From the NCBI GenBank assembly GCA_046594225.1, contig JBKJPW010000008.1, positions 28,009 through 92,008 on the forward strand: DNA of 64,000 nucleotides. Direction: 5' to 3'. Below are positions 1 through 10,058 of this stretch, in pieces. The notes under the pieces were generated by a model. That model saw nothing but the letters and a program-made list of their open reading frames with translations. It was not told the origin of the DNA and ran no database searches. Made by a program: the position numbers and the translations under genes. Each line of letters starts with the position of its first letter. Position 1 is the stretch's first letter. This DNA is from UBA4416 sp046594225. GTDB taxonomy: Bacteria; Bacteroidota; Bacteroidia; B-17B0; Aurantibacillaceae.

Positions 1-3000
1 AATACTTTTACTGGTGGAGTAGAAACGATTAATGCGGTTGGTTTAACACCCGGTCAGGTTTATTATTTAAGAGTTTATGATTATTATTCAGGTGGAGGAT
101 ATTCTTTTTCTGTGTGTGTAGCTGGTAACCCAATAGGTGGTGGTCAGCCAAATGATAATCCGTGTACAGCCATTCAATTACCTACAGTAACTTCTGATTG
201 TAACTATTTAAATTTTTCAACTGTTGGTGCAACAAATACAGGCGCGGGATTAGCCCCTACTCCGGCATCATGTGTTGGAGGAAGTGGTGGTTCTGGTGGT
301 TATGTTGCCGGTTCTTTAGATGTTTGGTTCAAAATTACGGTTCCAGCAAGTGGCGCTGTGTATGTTACTCCATTACCAAATCAAGGAGCTGGTTATATTA
401 CAGATGGTTCGATGGCTTTATATAGTGGTGCTTGTGGTTCATTAACTCAAATTGCTTGTTCAAGTGATTATACTTTATATCCTGGATCAGGAAATGATTT
501 ATTGCCCTATATAGCAGCTACAGGTCAAACACCAGGAGCTACTCTTTATTTAAGATATTGGGCGTTTGGAACAAGTTCTGGTAATTTTGGTATTTGTGTT
601 CAATCACCGACAAATGATAATTGTGCTAATGCTTTATATGTTTGTGATATTAATGGATATTCAGGTTCCACTAGCGCTGCTTATACGCCCGATAGACCAG
701 GAACAGGTGCTGGACAAATGTATGCTAATAATGAAACATCAGCTGGGGTTAATCAACCTGACGGTACAAATACTTGTGGACCTTTTGGATATTATCCTGC
801 TTGCCCTGCAACAACTGCTGGCCCTTATTCTTCTCCATTAATAGACGTAAATATCGAAAACAATTCTTGGATTAAATTTACAGCTGGAGCTGCAACAGCT
901 AATTTGAGGGTTACTGTTGGAAATTGTTGGGTTGGAAATTATCCAACCGGCGGAATTCAAATGCAAATTTTTTCATCCACAGGTTGTAATAATTTTGTTC
1001 CAGTATCTAGTTTTAGAGAAGGATCGTCCACATTTACGGTTACTGCTGCAGGTTTAACCGTTGGTAATGATTATTATTTAATGGTTGATGGATATGCGAA
1101 AGATATTTGTAACTATACTATTCAAGCTCTTAATGGTGTTGCTTTTCCTCAGATCGTTGCTACCCCTACAGCTGTTTGTCCTGGCCAAAGTTCAACGTTA
1201 ACAGCTCCGAGCGGAGCCTCTTCATACGACTGGTATCCAGGTGGTGAAACAACACAAACTATTACAGTCACTCCAGGATCGACACAAACATTTACTTGTA
1301 TTGTTGGAGGAGTTTGTGGTTATAAACAAACATTAACCAAACAAGTGGTTGTAAAATCAGTACCTACTGTTTCAATAAATGCAGGAGCTGCAATTACAAC
1401 TTGTGGTTCACAAACTATTACTTTAACTGGAGGTGGAGCTAATACTTATTCGTGGAGTACAGGAAATACAACGACTTCATTTACGGTTGCACCTTCAGGT
1501 AATATAACCTACTCCGTCATTGGAACTGCCGTAAATGGATGTACCAATACGGCTGTTAGTAATGTAACTGTTAATACAGTTCCAACAATTATACCTGCTG
1601 GAAGTAATACAATATGTAATGGTTCAAATACAAGTTTAACAGTTAGTGGAGCTAATACTTATACTTGGTCGCCTTCCGCTACATTAAGCCCATCAACAGG
1701 AACAGCTGTCACGGCTTCGCCTACTACAGGAATAAATTACACAGTTATTGGAACGGCGGCAAATGGTTGCACAAATTCAGCAACGTATTCAGTTACCGTT
1801 AATCCAAAACCTAATGTATCTTCAACAACAACAGGTTCGGTTATTTGTAGTAATAATTCAATAACATTAAACGGAACAGGTGCCTCATCTTACACATGGT
1901 CAAGTGGTATATCCGACGGCGTGGCATTTACGCCAACAGCAACTGCCACTTATACAGTTATTGGAACTAATGCAGTTACTGGTTGTACAAATTCAGCTGT
2001 TAGAACCATTACAGTTAATACTACTCCAACTATTACAGCAAATGCAAGTAATTCGGTGGTTTGTTATGGTTTTCCTGTAACATTGAGTGGAAGTGGCGCT
2101 TCAACTTATACATGGTCGGGGGGAGTTACAAATGGAACTGCTTTTAATCCAACAATTACAACTACTTACACTGTTAATGGAACAGCTGTTGGTGGATGCA
2201 CAAATACGGCTGTAACAACTATAACGGTTAATTCATTACCTACAGTTGGTTCATCAGTTAGTAATGCTACTATTTGTAATGGTAGTTCGGTAACGTTAAA
2301 TGGAACAGGAGCTAATACATATACTTGGACAGGAGGTGTTTCTAATGGCGTTGCATTTTCTCCTACATCTACAACAACTTATACAGTCAATGGTACTGAT
2401 GCAAATGGTTGTATAAATTCTTCAGTTAGAACAATTACCGTTAACTCAATACCTACTTCAACAACAAGTACAACGGGTAGTATTACTTGTGCTACTAACA
2501 CTATCAATTTAAATTCTACATCGGTAGCTGGTGCCAGTTATACTTGGACAGCTCCTGGAGGAAGTTCTATTACTAGCGGAACTAATTCTCAAAATGCTGT
2601 GGGACAAGGTTCTGGAACATATACTTTAAATGTATTAAGTTCGGCGGGTTGTTCATACTCAACAACTTTAGCAGCAAATATTAATACAACGGTTCCTTCT
2701 GCTTCTGCAACAAACGGAACATTAACTTGTGCTCAAACATCAACTGTATTAGTTGGTGGTCCGGCATCAGGAGTAACATATAGTTGGTCGGGTCCAGGAA
2801 TATTAGGAAGTAATACAACGGCTAATATTACTGCAACTGTTGTAGGAAACTACTCGTTAGTAACTACAAGCACTTTAACAGGTTGTTCAAGTACAGTTTC
2901 TGCTATTGGAACAGTAACTAATAATTTAACAACACCAACAGTTACGGCAGGGTCTAATCAAGTTATTACTTGTGCAGTTCCGTCAGTAACTTTAACAGGT

Positions 3001-5376
3001 AATGCCACAGGTGGTTCGTTATTTAGTTGGAGTAACGGAGCAACAACTAATACAACCACTGTAGGTGGAGCAGGCATTTATACATTAACGGCCATGAATC
3101 CGGGAACAGGTTGTACATCAACATCTACTGTTCAAGTTTCGCCAAGTGCTGGTACGCCTAATGGCGCTGTGAGTGCGGCATCTAATTCAATTACCTGTAC
3201 TCTCACTTCTGCATCTATTAGTATTACTTCTACTTTATCCCCTCTTACTTATTCTTGGACTGGCCCTGGAACAATTTCTTCGCCAACTTCATCTGCAACA
3301 ACTGTATCATCTGGAGGTACCTATACTATAACAATTACAAATACAGCAAGTTGTTCGCAATCGTATCAGGTTGTTGTGCCAACTAATACAACGCCAGTTA
3401 ATGCAATGGCTAATGTTGCCGCTTCGGCAAGTATAACTTGTAATACAACAAGTTTAACATTAAGTTCAACTCCTACTGGAACAAATTATGCTTATGCATG
3501 GTCTGGTCCAAATATTTTATCAGGAGCTAATACAGCAAATCCAATTGTTGGAACTGGAGGTAACTATACAGTAACTATCACTGATATGATTACAGGTTGT
3601 TCGGGTGTAACGGGAACTACAAATATTGCTGTTCCTACTAACACAACAGCACCAAGTTTGACCTTAGCCGCATCTTCTGTTACAACTACATGCAGTAATC
3701 CTTCAACAACATTAAGCGTTACTAGTAATTCAAATCCAAATACGACCTATACTTGGACTGCCCCATCAACTGGAACAATTAGTAATACATCTGTTAGTAA
3801 TCCAACGGTTGGAGGCACTGGTGTTTTTACTGTAAATGTTACCAACACTATTAATGGATGTGTATCTGCTATTGGTACAGTTACTGTTTACCCTGATGTT
3901 AATGTTCCAACTTTTAATTTATCTTCAACCACAGCTACTATTACATGTTCAAATCCAACACCGAGTGTATCATTAACTTCTACATTTACACCAGTTACTT
4001 ATTCTTGGAATCCAGTTCCTAGTTCGGGCGCATCAACTGCAAGTCCTACTTTTACTACTAGTGGTAATTATACTTGTACTGTTACCAATACATCTAATGG
4101 ATGTTCAACGAGTGCAGCTCAAGTTGCTGTTGGAACAGATACAACTATTCCAATATTAAATGTATCTCCAACTGTTTCTATTACATGTTATTCATCAACA
4201 ATTGCTGTTACATCAACGGTTAATCCAGTTAGTACTTATACATGGTCGGGAGTTGGAATAGTAGGAAGTGCAAATAATTCTTCAATTACTGTAAATGCGA
4301 ATGGTAATTATATATTGACAGTTACTAACCCTGTAAATGGTTGCACTACTTCAGCAACATCTTCTGTAGGAACAAATACAGTTGCTCCAAATCTGACAGC
4401 TTCTTCAACTAGTTCTGTGATTACTTGTTCAACTAACAGCAGCACATTAACTGCTACATCAACATTAACAGCAACGTGGTTAATACCTTCGGGTGGTTCA
4501 GCAGCTAATCCAGTTATTGCAACTGTTGCTGGTGATTATACGGCAACCGTTACTGATGCTTCAAATGGTTGCTCTACTCAAACAGTATTGACTGTAGGAA
4601 GTAATATTATTCTTCCAAATGCAGACGCAGGTGCGGCATCTATTATGCCTTGTAATTTATCCGTTACAACATTAACAGGAACGTCTACGTCTACAGATGC
4701 TGTATCTTATAGTTGGAGCGGTCCAAATGGATCAAGTATTACAGCTGGTGCTAATAGTTCTACTCCTACAGTAACTGATACGGGAATCTATACATTAACG
4801 GTTACTAATTTAGTGACTGGTTGCTCACAAACAGCAACTGTAAATGTATCGCAAGATAATGTTATTGCTGCTTTTTCAGCAGACCCTACAACAGGAGAAG
4901 CTCCTTTGACAGTTAATTTTACAGACGAAAGTGTTGGTACAATATCATCTTGGAATTGGAATTTTGGCAACGGAGATATTTCTAATAATCAAAATCCAAA
5001 CTCTATTTTTACAACAGAAGGAACCTATACAGTATTTTTAATTGCAAGTTCAACTTTATGTTCTGATACCATTTCGCATATAATAGTTGTGGAAGGTGGA
5101 TTTGTAATTGAAGTGCCAAATGTGTTTACACCAAATAATGATGGCGCTAATGATATATTTAAAATTAAAGTGTCTGGTGTAAAATCAGCTGAAGGAACTA
5201 TATTTAATCGTTGGGGACAATTATTATATAGCTGGGATGTATTAAATGCTTCGTGGGACGGTAAAGCAAGTAACGGCGAGAATTGTCCCGATGCTACATA
5301 TTTCTATATCATTAAAGTGATTGATAAAAAAGATAAAGAACATATTGTTCCAGGTTATGTGTTGATTGCAAGATAA
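1..5376 (+). CDS. Giant T9SS type B-sorted, repeat-rich surface protein (5' end outside window)
   Basis: The frame is open from base 1, so the true start lies upstream; 1791 codons are visible. The first ~380 residues contain beta-sandwich modules, each beginning with an ND(N)xC motif and ending in a YxLxVxxY-type strand like PPC or bacterial pre-peptidase domains. About 1200 residues of Ig-like or SprB-like repeats of 75-90 residues follow, rich in Ser/Thr/Asn with recurring YTWS and GCTNS motifs. A PKD domain lies near codons 1624-1695 (core WNWNFGNG). From about codon 1705 to the end is the T9SS type B (CHU_C) sorting domain, with VFTPNNDGANDIF, an NRWG motif and a closing VLIAR. By family knowledge it is exported by the type IX system and is cell-surface attached or released. 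Adhesion is inference only. Confidence 0.9.
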   Translation, partial: NTFTGGVETINAVGLTPGQVYYLRVYDYYSGGGYSFSVCVAGNPIGGGQPNDNPCTAIQLPTVTSDCNYLNFSTVGATNTGAGLAPTPASCVGGSGGSGGYVAGSLDVWFKITVPASGAVYVTPLPNQGAGYITDGSMALYSGACGSLTQIACSSDYTLYPGSGNDLLPYIAATGQTPGATLYLRYWAFGTSSGNFGICVQSPTNDNCANALYVCDINGYSGSTSAAYTPDRPGTGAGQMYANNETSAGVNQPDGTNTCGPFGYYPACPATTAGPYSSPLIDVNIENNSWIKFTAGAATANLRVTVGNCWVGNYPTGGIQMQIFSSTGCNNFVPVSSFREGSSTFTVTAAGLTVGNDYYLMVDGYAKDICNYTIQALNGVAFPQIVATPTAVCPGQSSTLTAPSGASSYDWYPGGETTQTITVTPGSTQTFTCIVGGVCGYKQTLTKQVVVKSVPTVSINAGAAITTCGSQTITLTGGGANTYSWSTGNTTTSFTVAPSGNITYSVIGTAVNGCTNTAVSNVTVNTVPTIIPAGSNTICNGSNTSLTVSGANTYTWSPSATLSPSTGTAVTASPTTGINYTVIGTAANGCTNSATYSVTVNPKPNVSSTTTGSVICSNNSITLNGTGASSYTWSSGISDGVAFTPTATATYTVIGTNAVTGCTNSAVRTITVNTTPTITANASNSVVCYGFPVTLSGSGASTYTWSGGVTNGTAFNPTITTTYTVNGTAVGGCTNTAVTTITVNSLPTVGSSVSNATICNGSSVTLNGTGANTYTWTGGVSNGVAFSPTSTTTYTVNGTDANGCINSSVRTITVNSIPTSTTSTTGSITCATNTINLNSTSVAGASYTWTAPGGSSITSGTNSQNAVGQGSGTYTLNVLSSAGCSYSTTLAANINTTVPSASATNGTLTCAQTSTVLVGGPASGVTYSWSGPGILGSNTTANITATVVGNYSLVTTSTLTGCSSTVSAIGTVTNNLTTPTVTAGSNQVITCAVPSVTLTGNATGGSLFSWSNGATTNTTTVGGAGIYTLTAMNPGTGCTSTSTVQVSPSAGTPNGAVSAASNSITCTLTSASISITSTLSPLTYSWTGPGTISSPTSSATTVSSGGTYTITITNTASCSQSYQVVVPTNTTPVNAMANVAASASITCNTTSLTLSSTPTGTNYAYAWSGPNILSGANTANPIVGTGGNYTVTITDMITGCSGVTGTTNIAVPTNTTAPSLTLAASSVTTTCSNPSTTLSVTSNSNPNTTYTWTAPSTGTISNTSVSNPTVGGTGVFTVNVTNTINGCVSAIGTVTVYPDVNVPTFNLSSTTATITCSNPTPSVSLTSTFTPVTYSWNPVPSSGASTASPTFTTSGNYTCTVTNTSNGCSTSAAQVAVGTDTTIPILNVSPTVSITCYSSTIAVTSTVNPVSTYTWSGVGIVGSANNSSITVNANGNYILTVTNPVNGCTTSATSSVGTNTVAPNLTASSTSSVITCSTNSSTLTATSTLTATWLIPSGGSAANPVIATVAGDYTATVTDASNGCSTQTVLTVGSNIILPNADAGAASIMPCNLSVTTLTGTSTSTDAVSYSWSGPNGSSITAGANSSTPTVTDTGIYTLTVTNLVTGCSQTATVNVSQDNVIAAFSADPTTGEAPLTVNFTDESVGTISSWNWNFGNGDISNNQNPNSIFTTEGTYTVFLIASSTLCSDTISHIIVVEGGFVIEVPNVFTPNNDGANDIFKIKVSGVKSAEGTIFNRWGQLLYSWDVLNASWDGKASNGENCPDATYFYIIKVIDKKDKEHIVPGYVLIAR

Positions 5377-5380
5377 AACA

Positions 5381-5411
5381 AAAGAGGCTACTTTTAAAGT
5401 AGCCTCTTTTT
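5381..5411. terminator. Bidirectional intrinsic terminator
   Basis: A 14-bp perfect inverted repeat (AAAGAGGCTACTTT and its complement, one-base spacer, probably a larger loop in RNA) is followed by a T-run on the plus strand and by TTTTGTTTT on the minus strand. It lies between the convergent ends of the giant surface protein and ppa, so it can end both transcripts. Confidence 0.85.
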
Positions 5412-5468
5412 ATTCAGTATTATTTGACATTACTTCCAACTTGAAAGAGAAATTACAATGACGTCGTG

Positions 5469-6104
5469 TTAAATCCCCAAATTCATATGAGATCTAAATG
5501 ATTTATCATAATCTTTCATGCTTCTTCTAATTACTTCATGCGCTTCTTCTCTGCCGTATGTTTCTGTAATTTCGACAATAGCTGTTGATTCTCCTGGAAT
5601 ATTTTTATACGTTAAAAAGTAATGACGTAAACGATTAATTAATGGTTCAGGACAATCTAAAATATCTTTCCATTTACTATAAATCTCATCCTTTGCCATT
5701 ACCGCAATAATTTTGTCATCGGCTTCATTTTTATCAATCATTCTAAAACCACCAATAGGAATAGCTTCTACAATAATATCGCCGCTGGTAATATTGCGTT
5801 CAGTTAAAACACAAATGTCCAATGGGTCGCCATCTCCAATAATTGAAGTACGACCTGTTCTTTCATTAGCTCTTTCTGCAACTAATTCTCCACAATAAGT
5901 TTGAGGAACAAAACCATATAATGCAGGAATGATGTTAGAGAATTTTTGAGGTCTATCTACTTTACGGTAACCAGAGGCTTTATCAATTTCATATTTTACA
6001 TGATCCGCAGGAACCATTTCGATAAAAGAAGTAATAATTTCAGGACATCTTTCTCCAATAGAGATGCCATGCCAGGGGTGCGCTTTGTGAAGTTGAACTT
6101 TCAT
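5469..6104 (-). CDS. ppa: Inorganic pyrophosphatase, family I
   Basis: This cytoplasmic enzyme hydrolyses pyrophosphate to two phosphates, pulling biosynthetic reactions such as nucleotide polymerisation forward. The 211-residue product carries the family I signature DGDPLDICV near residues 92-100, with the Asp residues that bind Mg, and the upstream KYEIDKASG segment. The length fits the family. The ATG lies 9 nt after the stop of the upstream TIMP-like gene, so the two are probably cotranscribed. The bidirectional terminator at 5381-5411 closes the unit. Confidence 0.95.
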   Translation of the reverse strand: MKVQLHKAHPWHGISIGERCPEIITSFIEMVPADHVKYEIDKASGYRKVDRPQKFSNIIPALYGFVPQTYCGELVAERANERTGRTSIIGDGDPLDICVLTERNITSGDIIVEAIPIGGFRMIDKNEADDKIIAVMAKDEIYSKWKDILDCPEPLINRLRHYFLTYKNIPGESTAIVEITETYGREEAHEVIRRSMKDYDKSFRSHMNLGI

Positions 6105-6113
6105 GTTAGTACT

Positions 6114-6686
6114 TTATTTAAATAATTTATTAAACAACCAGTAGAATGCAATTAGTCCTATCATTGAACATATTAAAACAATAATAAACTGATTATTATT
6201 TGGAATGATATTTCTGTTTTCAACAATATTAGGATTTTTTTTGAGGAGTTTATGTAATCCTAAATTATCTTGTAAATAACGTTGTTCTTCATCATACGAA
6301 ATGCCCGTTGTTTCGGCAAAATAATCTTCTTTGATGTTTTTGATGTATTTACGGCTACGACTACAAAAATCTAATTTAGAATTGTCAATCTGAAAGTAGT
6401 TAGAATAAATAATCCACTCATCACCTACTCTTAGTTCTAGTTTACAAGGGTCGGTATCATTAAACAAAATTTTAAAATCCTGTGCTAACATTCCTTTATA
6501 TAATTCAGATATGGTAAAAATGGCTTCACTATTCTCTTTATTTAATTTAATGGATTTGATAGTTCCTTTAAAAATGATTTCATATTTATTTAATTCCTCA
6601 GCGTTTAATTGAGTTAATGGGCATTGACAAGCAAACGATAGTTTGCATGACAGGATGAATAATAATACTATTGTTTTTTGTCTCAT
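6114..6686 (-). CDS. Secreted TIMP/netrin-like domain protein with C-terminal membrane anchor
   Basis: The 190-residue product begins with a signal peptide (about residues 1-19) cleaved just before a CQCP motif. Further cysteines follow around the DPCKL and DFCSR motifs. A CxC right after the signal cleavage site, followed by a small beta-barrel with F(K)GTI and LYKG elements, is the pattern of TIMP/netrin-like OB-fold domains. A hydrophobic helix near residues 165-187 would anchor the C-terminus in a membrane. The function is not known; metalloprotease inhibition is only a possibility from the fold family. It sits between hutH (50 nt away) and ppa (9 nt). Confidence 0.6.
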   Translation of the reverse strand: MRQKTIVLLFILSCKLSFACQCPLTQLNAEELNKYEIIFKGTIKSIKLNKENSEAIFTISELYKGMLAQDFKILFNDTDPCKLELRVGDEWIIYSNYFQIDNSKLDFCSRSRKYIKNIKEDYFAETTGISYDEEQRYLQDNLGLHKLLKKNPNIVENRNIIPNNNQFIIVLICSMIGLIAFYWLFNKLFK

Positions 6687-6736
6687 CTTTTTTCTTGCCT
6701 CTCGACTATGGTTGAAGTGATAAACTATACGTAATT

Positions 6737-8224
6737 TTAAATACTTAAAGTTTTAACAAATTGTAAAGTAGCTTCTAATTCTTGATACATAATTTTATCA
6801 TCTTTAATAAATGGGATTAGTTTTCTGAAATCAGTTAATACGTTTTCAATTTTTGGAGACGATTTCAATGGCCTTCTAAATTCTATTGCTTGAGAGGCAT
6901 TTAATAATTCAATCGCTAATAATTTTTCAACGTTTTCAATAACTTTATAACATTTAGTAGCTGCGTTTGCTCCCATACTCACATGGTCTTCTTGTCCGTT
7001 ACTCGATACAATACTGTCAATACTTGCTGGTGTACATAATTGTTTATTTTGACTCACAATACTAGCAGCTGTATATTGAGGAATCATAAAGCCTGAATTT
7101 AAACCTGGCTTAGCTACCAAAAACGCTGGTAAGTTACGAATACCTGAAATTAATTGGTACACGCGTCTTTCAGAAATACTTCCTAATTCTGCAATAGCAA
7201 TTGCTAAAAAGTCTAATGAAATTGCTAAAGGTTGTCCATGGAAATTACCACCACTAATGATTTCATCGTCTTCAGGAAATACCGTTGGATTGTCGGTTAC
7301 TGAATTAATTTCTGTTTCAAATACAGAGTTCACATAATTAGTCGCGTCTTTAGTAGCCCCATGCACTTGAGGAATACAACGAAAAGAATATGGATCTTGT
7401 ACTTGAACTTTTTTCTGTGCTAAAATTTCACTTCCGTTTAAGTTTTCGCGAATTGCACGAGCCGTTTGTAATTGCCCTTTGTGAGGACGAATGATATGAA
7501 TATTATCTTTGAAAGGTTCACTTCTTCCATCAAAACCATCTAATGAAATAGCTCCAATAAAATCGGCTAGTGTATTTAATTTATTTGATTTTAATAAACA
7601 CCACACACCATAAGCACTCATAAATTGAGTTCCATTTAACAATGCTAGACCTTCTTTTGATTTTAAAGTGATAGGTTCTAAACCTAATTGCTTTAATACA
7701 ACTGCCGCCTGGTATTTATTACCTTGATAATTTACTTCACCCATTCCTAATAAAGGCAACGATAAATGAGCTAATGGAGATAAGTCACCAGAAGCACCTA
7801 ATGAGCCTTGCTGGTATACAATAGGATAAATTTTATGATTGTATAAATCAATTAAACGCTCAACTGTTTGTAATTGCACGGCGCTTTTTCCGTATGATAA
7901 AGATTGAATTTTTAATAGTAACATTAAACGGACAATTTCCAATGGTACTTCATCTCCCATGCCACAAGCGTGCGACATGACTAAGTTTGTTTGTAATTTT
8001 TCTAATTCATGATCAGGAATAATAACGTTACACAAAGAACCAAAGCCTGTATTGATACCATAAATAGGTGCTTTTTGTGAAGCCATTTTTTTATCTAAGT
8101 ATTCGCGGCAAGCAACAATATCTTTTTTTGCTTTATTGGATAATACTAGAGTGGCATTTGATTCTAAGATATGTTGTATATCTTTTAGAGTAATTAGTTT
8201 GTCAGTTGTAATTGAATAATTCAT
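6737..8224 (-). CDS. hutH: Histidine ammonia-lyase
   Basis: This enzyme deaminates L-histidine to urocanate and ammonia, the first step of histidine catabolism. The 495-residue protein has the signature GSLGASGDLSPLAHL, whose Ala-Ser-Gly near residues 143-145 cyclises to the MIO cofactor. NTGFG near residue 58 and the ISGGNFHGQP segment are also typical of HAL. The length is slightly below the usual 500-510. No other hut genes are nearby, so the rest of the pathway must lie elsewhere. An inverted repeat at 8257-8299 lies just upstream of the ATG. Confidence 0.93.
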   Translation of the reverse strand: MNYSITTDKLITLKDIQHILESNATLVLSNKAKKDIVACREYLDKKMASQKAPIYGINTGFGSLCNVIIPDHELEKLQTNLVMSHACGMGDEVPLEIVRLMLLLKIQSLSYGKSAVQLQTVERLIDLYNHKIYPIVYQQGSLGASGDLSPLAHLSLPLLGMGEVNYQGNKYQAAVVLKQLGLEPITLKSKEGLALLNGTQFMSAYGVWCLLKSNKLNTLADFIGAISLDGFDGRSEPFKDNIHIIRPHKGQLQTARAIRENLNGSEILAQKKVQVQDPYSFRCIPQVHGATKDATNYVNSVFETEINSVTDNPTVFPEDDEIISGGNFHGQPLAISLDFLAIAIAELGSISERRVYQLISGIRNLPAFLVAKPGLNSGFMIPQYTAASIVSQNKQLCTPASIDSIVSSNGQEDHVSMGANAATKCYKVIENVEKLLAIELLNASQAIEFRRPLKSSPKIENVLTDFRKLIPFIKDDKIMYQELEATLQFVKTLSI

Positions 8225-8256
8225 AGGTGTTCAATGTTTTTTAAATACGAATTGTT

Positions 8257-8299
8257 TACGAATATACGAATCTGGGTATGATAGATTTGTATATTCGTA
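8257..8299. repeat. Inverted repeat of TACGAAT units upstream of hutH
   Basis: The arms 8257-8273 and 8283-8299 pair at 16 of 17 positions around a 9-base spacer. A third TACGAAT copy lies at 8246-8252. It fills much of the gap between the TonB_C gene and hutH. It could be a dispersed palindrome or an operator; there is no clear T-tract for a terminator. Confidence 0.6.
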
Positions 8300-8303
8300 A
8301 TAA

Positions 8304-9089
8304 TTATCGTTGTTCGCTAGTGGCGTTATCTTTATTAATATTATTTAAGTTAAATACAATTGGATATTTTGTTTTGTAACGTATTAATTTTCCATCTTTT
8401 TTTCCTGCTTTCCATTTTGTTTCACGCATAATACGTATAGCTTCTTTGGTACATAAATGATTAAATTCTTTTTCAATAGCAATGTTACTAATAGTGCCAT
8501 TAGGTTCTACTATAAAGTTCATAGTCACTGTACCTTGTAAATTTTGTCGAATAGCAAGATCTGGGTATTCTAAATTTGATAAAACAAATTCACCTAATGC
8601 CTCTTCGCCTTTGTAATATTCTGGAGATGAATCAGCTCTTGAATAAATTACAAAACTAGTATCAAATAATGATTGTTCTTTGTGAATTTTAAATCCTCTA
8701 TCTTTTATAAATTTTTTGTAAGAATCCGTATTAAACTTAAATACTAAAAAACTTTGTGACGCGACATTTACATTGCCAATTGTAGCAGGTGAAAATTGAA
8801 AGAAGCGCAATAATCGTTTTGCTTCGGTTTTAAATTCTTCTTTGTACTCATTTTTAAATTCGATATTTTTTACAGAACCATCTGTAGAAACAGTAAAGTA
8901 AATGGCAATATCCTGACTGATTTTATTTTTTAATAAATTTTCAGGATACATTACTTGTGACTGAAACACATAATCTACATCTATTTGTCCGCCAACAGGC
9001 TGAGCAGTTTTTTCCACTGATGTTTCTATCTTTTCTTGAGAAAATATGAAAGAAGATAAAAATGTAAAAATTATGAGAAGGTGTTTCAT
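8304..9089 (-). CDS. Secreted protein with two TonB C-terminal-like domains
   Basis: A signal peptide (about residues 1-17, ending FSQ) is followed by two copies of the TonB C-terminal fold. The first spans residues ~40-120 (MYPEN, STDGSV, FQFSPA). The second spans ~165-250 (YPDLA, GTVTMNFIVEPNG, TKWKAGKKDGK). TonB_C domains normally contact TonB-dependent receptors, but here the usual N-terminal membrane anchor and proline-rich spacer are missing. A role as a free periplasmic TonB-like protein is an inference. Its ATG overlaps the stop of prmC by 4 nt, so the two are translationally coupled. Confidence 0.7.
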   Translation of the reverse strand: MKHLLIIFTFLSSFIFSQEKIETSVEKTAQPVGGQIDVDYVFQSQVMYPENLLKNKISQDIAIYFTVSTDGSVKNIEFKNEYKEEFKTEAKRLLRFFQFSPATIGNVNVASQSFLVFKFNTDSYKKFIKDRGFKIHKEQSLFDTSFVIYSRADSSPEYYKGEEALGEFVLSNLEYPDLAIRQNLQGTVTMNFIVEPNGTISNIAIEKEFNHLCTKEAIRIMRETKWKAGKKDGKLIRYKTKYPIVFNLNNINKDNATSEQR

Positions 9090-9967
9090 TTTTTCTGTGC
9101 TTTTAAAAATCGTTCTTTGCCACTCATGTCTTTAATAATCTCCGTAAAATTAAAGATTTTACTGGCATTTGCATAGTTTTTTACATCATTTGCATACAAC
9201 GGATTTAGTTCAAAATATAGATACCCATTCTCATCTAAATGCTTCTGACACAAGTCAATAATGCGTTTATAAAAAATAATAGGATCATTATCTTCTACAA
9301 AAAGAGCCAAATGAGGTTCATGCTCTAAAACTCGTGCATCCATGCTTTTCGCTTCTGAATTAAGAACGTAAGGAGGATTACTGACAATTAAGTTGTAAGA
9401 AAGAAGTTTTTGGTTGTTTGATTGAGAAGCAAGTATATCAATATTCAAAAATTCTACTTCTACATTATTTTTAATGGCATTTGATTTAGCTATTTCTAAG
9501 GCTTTTTCGGAAATATCCAGCCCAGTTACTTTAGCATTTGGCAAATGTTTTTTAAGAGCAATGGGAATACAACCAGAGCCAGTTCCAATGTCAAGGATAG
9601 TTGTTGGAATAAAGTTATTGGTTGTTTGAGATTTTAAGATAATATCTACTAGTTCCTCAGTTTCAGGTCTTGGAATTAACGTAGATGAATTGACATTGAA
9701 TTTTAAATTATAAAAATCTGCTTCACCAAAAATATATTGAATGGGTATTCCTGTTTTTAATGCTTTGGCTGTATCGTATATTTTTAAAACATCTGATTGA
9801 TTTAAATTTCCTTGAAAATTTAAACGTGTATCAGTTTTTGAATAATTCAAATAATGTTCGCAAACCAATTCAAAAATAGCGTAAAGCTCATCTTCATCAT
9901 AAACAGAAAGTAATTCTGTTTTATAAAATTCGTATAAATCTGATAGTTTATTGGTGGCGATTTTCAT
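9086..9967 (-). CDS. prmC: Peptide chain release factor N5-glutamine methyltransferase
   Basis: PrmC (HemK) methylates the glutamine of the GGQ motif in release factors RF1 and RF2, using S-adenosylmethionine. The 293-residue protein has the N-terminal helical domain with IPIQYIFG near residue 75, the SAM-binding motif LDIGTGSGCIPIAL near residues 122-135, and the catalytic NPPY near residue 198. The length matches the family. It overlaps the downstream TonB_C gene (ATGA). The 91-nt gap to uvrB contains an A-rich palindromic repeat. Confidence 0.93.
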   Translation of the reverse strand: MKIATNKLSDLYEFYKTELLSVYDEDELYAIFELVCEHYLNYSKTDTRLNFQGNLNQSDVLKIYDTAKALKTGIPIQYIFGEADFYNLKFNVNSSTLIPRPETEELVDIILKSQTTNNFIPTTILDIGTGSGCIPIALKKHLPNAKVTGLDISEKALEIAKSNAIKNNVEVEFLNIDILASQSNNQKLLSYNLIVSNPPYVLNSEAKSMDARVLEHEPHLALFVEDNDPIIFYKRIIDLCQKHLDENGYLYFELNPLYANDVKNYANASKIFNFTEIIKDMSGKERFLKAQKK

Positions 9968-9973
9968 AAGGGA

Positions 9974-10052
9974 GATAAAAGATTAAAGACACAAGATTAA
10001 AGATTGATTAAAACTTAAACGGTCTATCATCTTAAATCTTTTGTCTTTTATC
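9974..10052. repeat. A-rich palindromic repeat (AAAGATT/AAAGAC type)
   Basis: The left part has stuttered GATAAAAGATTAAAGAC-like units. The right part (10029-10052) is their approximate reverse complement, together forming a long imperfect hairpin between uvrB and prmC. It resembles other intergenic A-rich palindromes in this window (30311-30391). Confidence 0.5.
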
Positions 10053-10058
10053 AGATTT

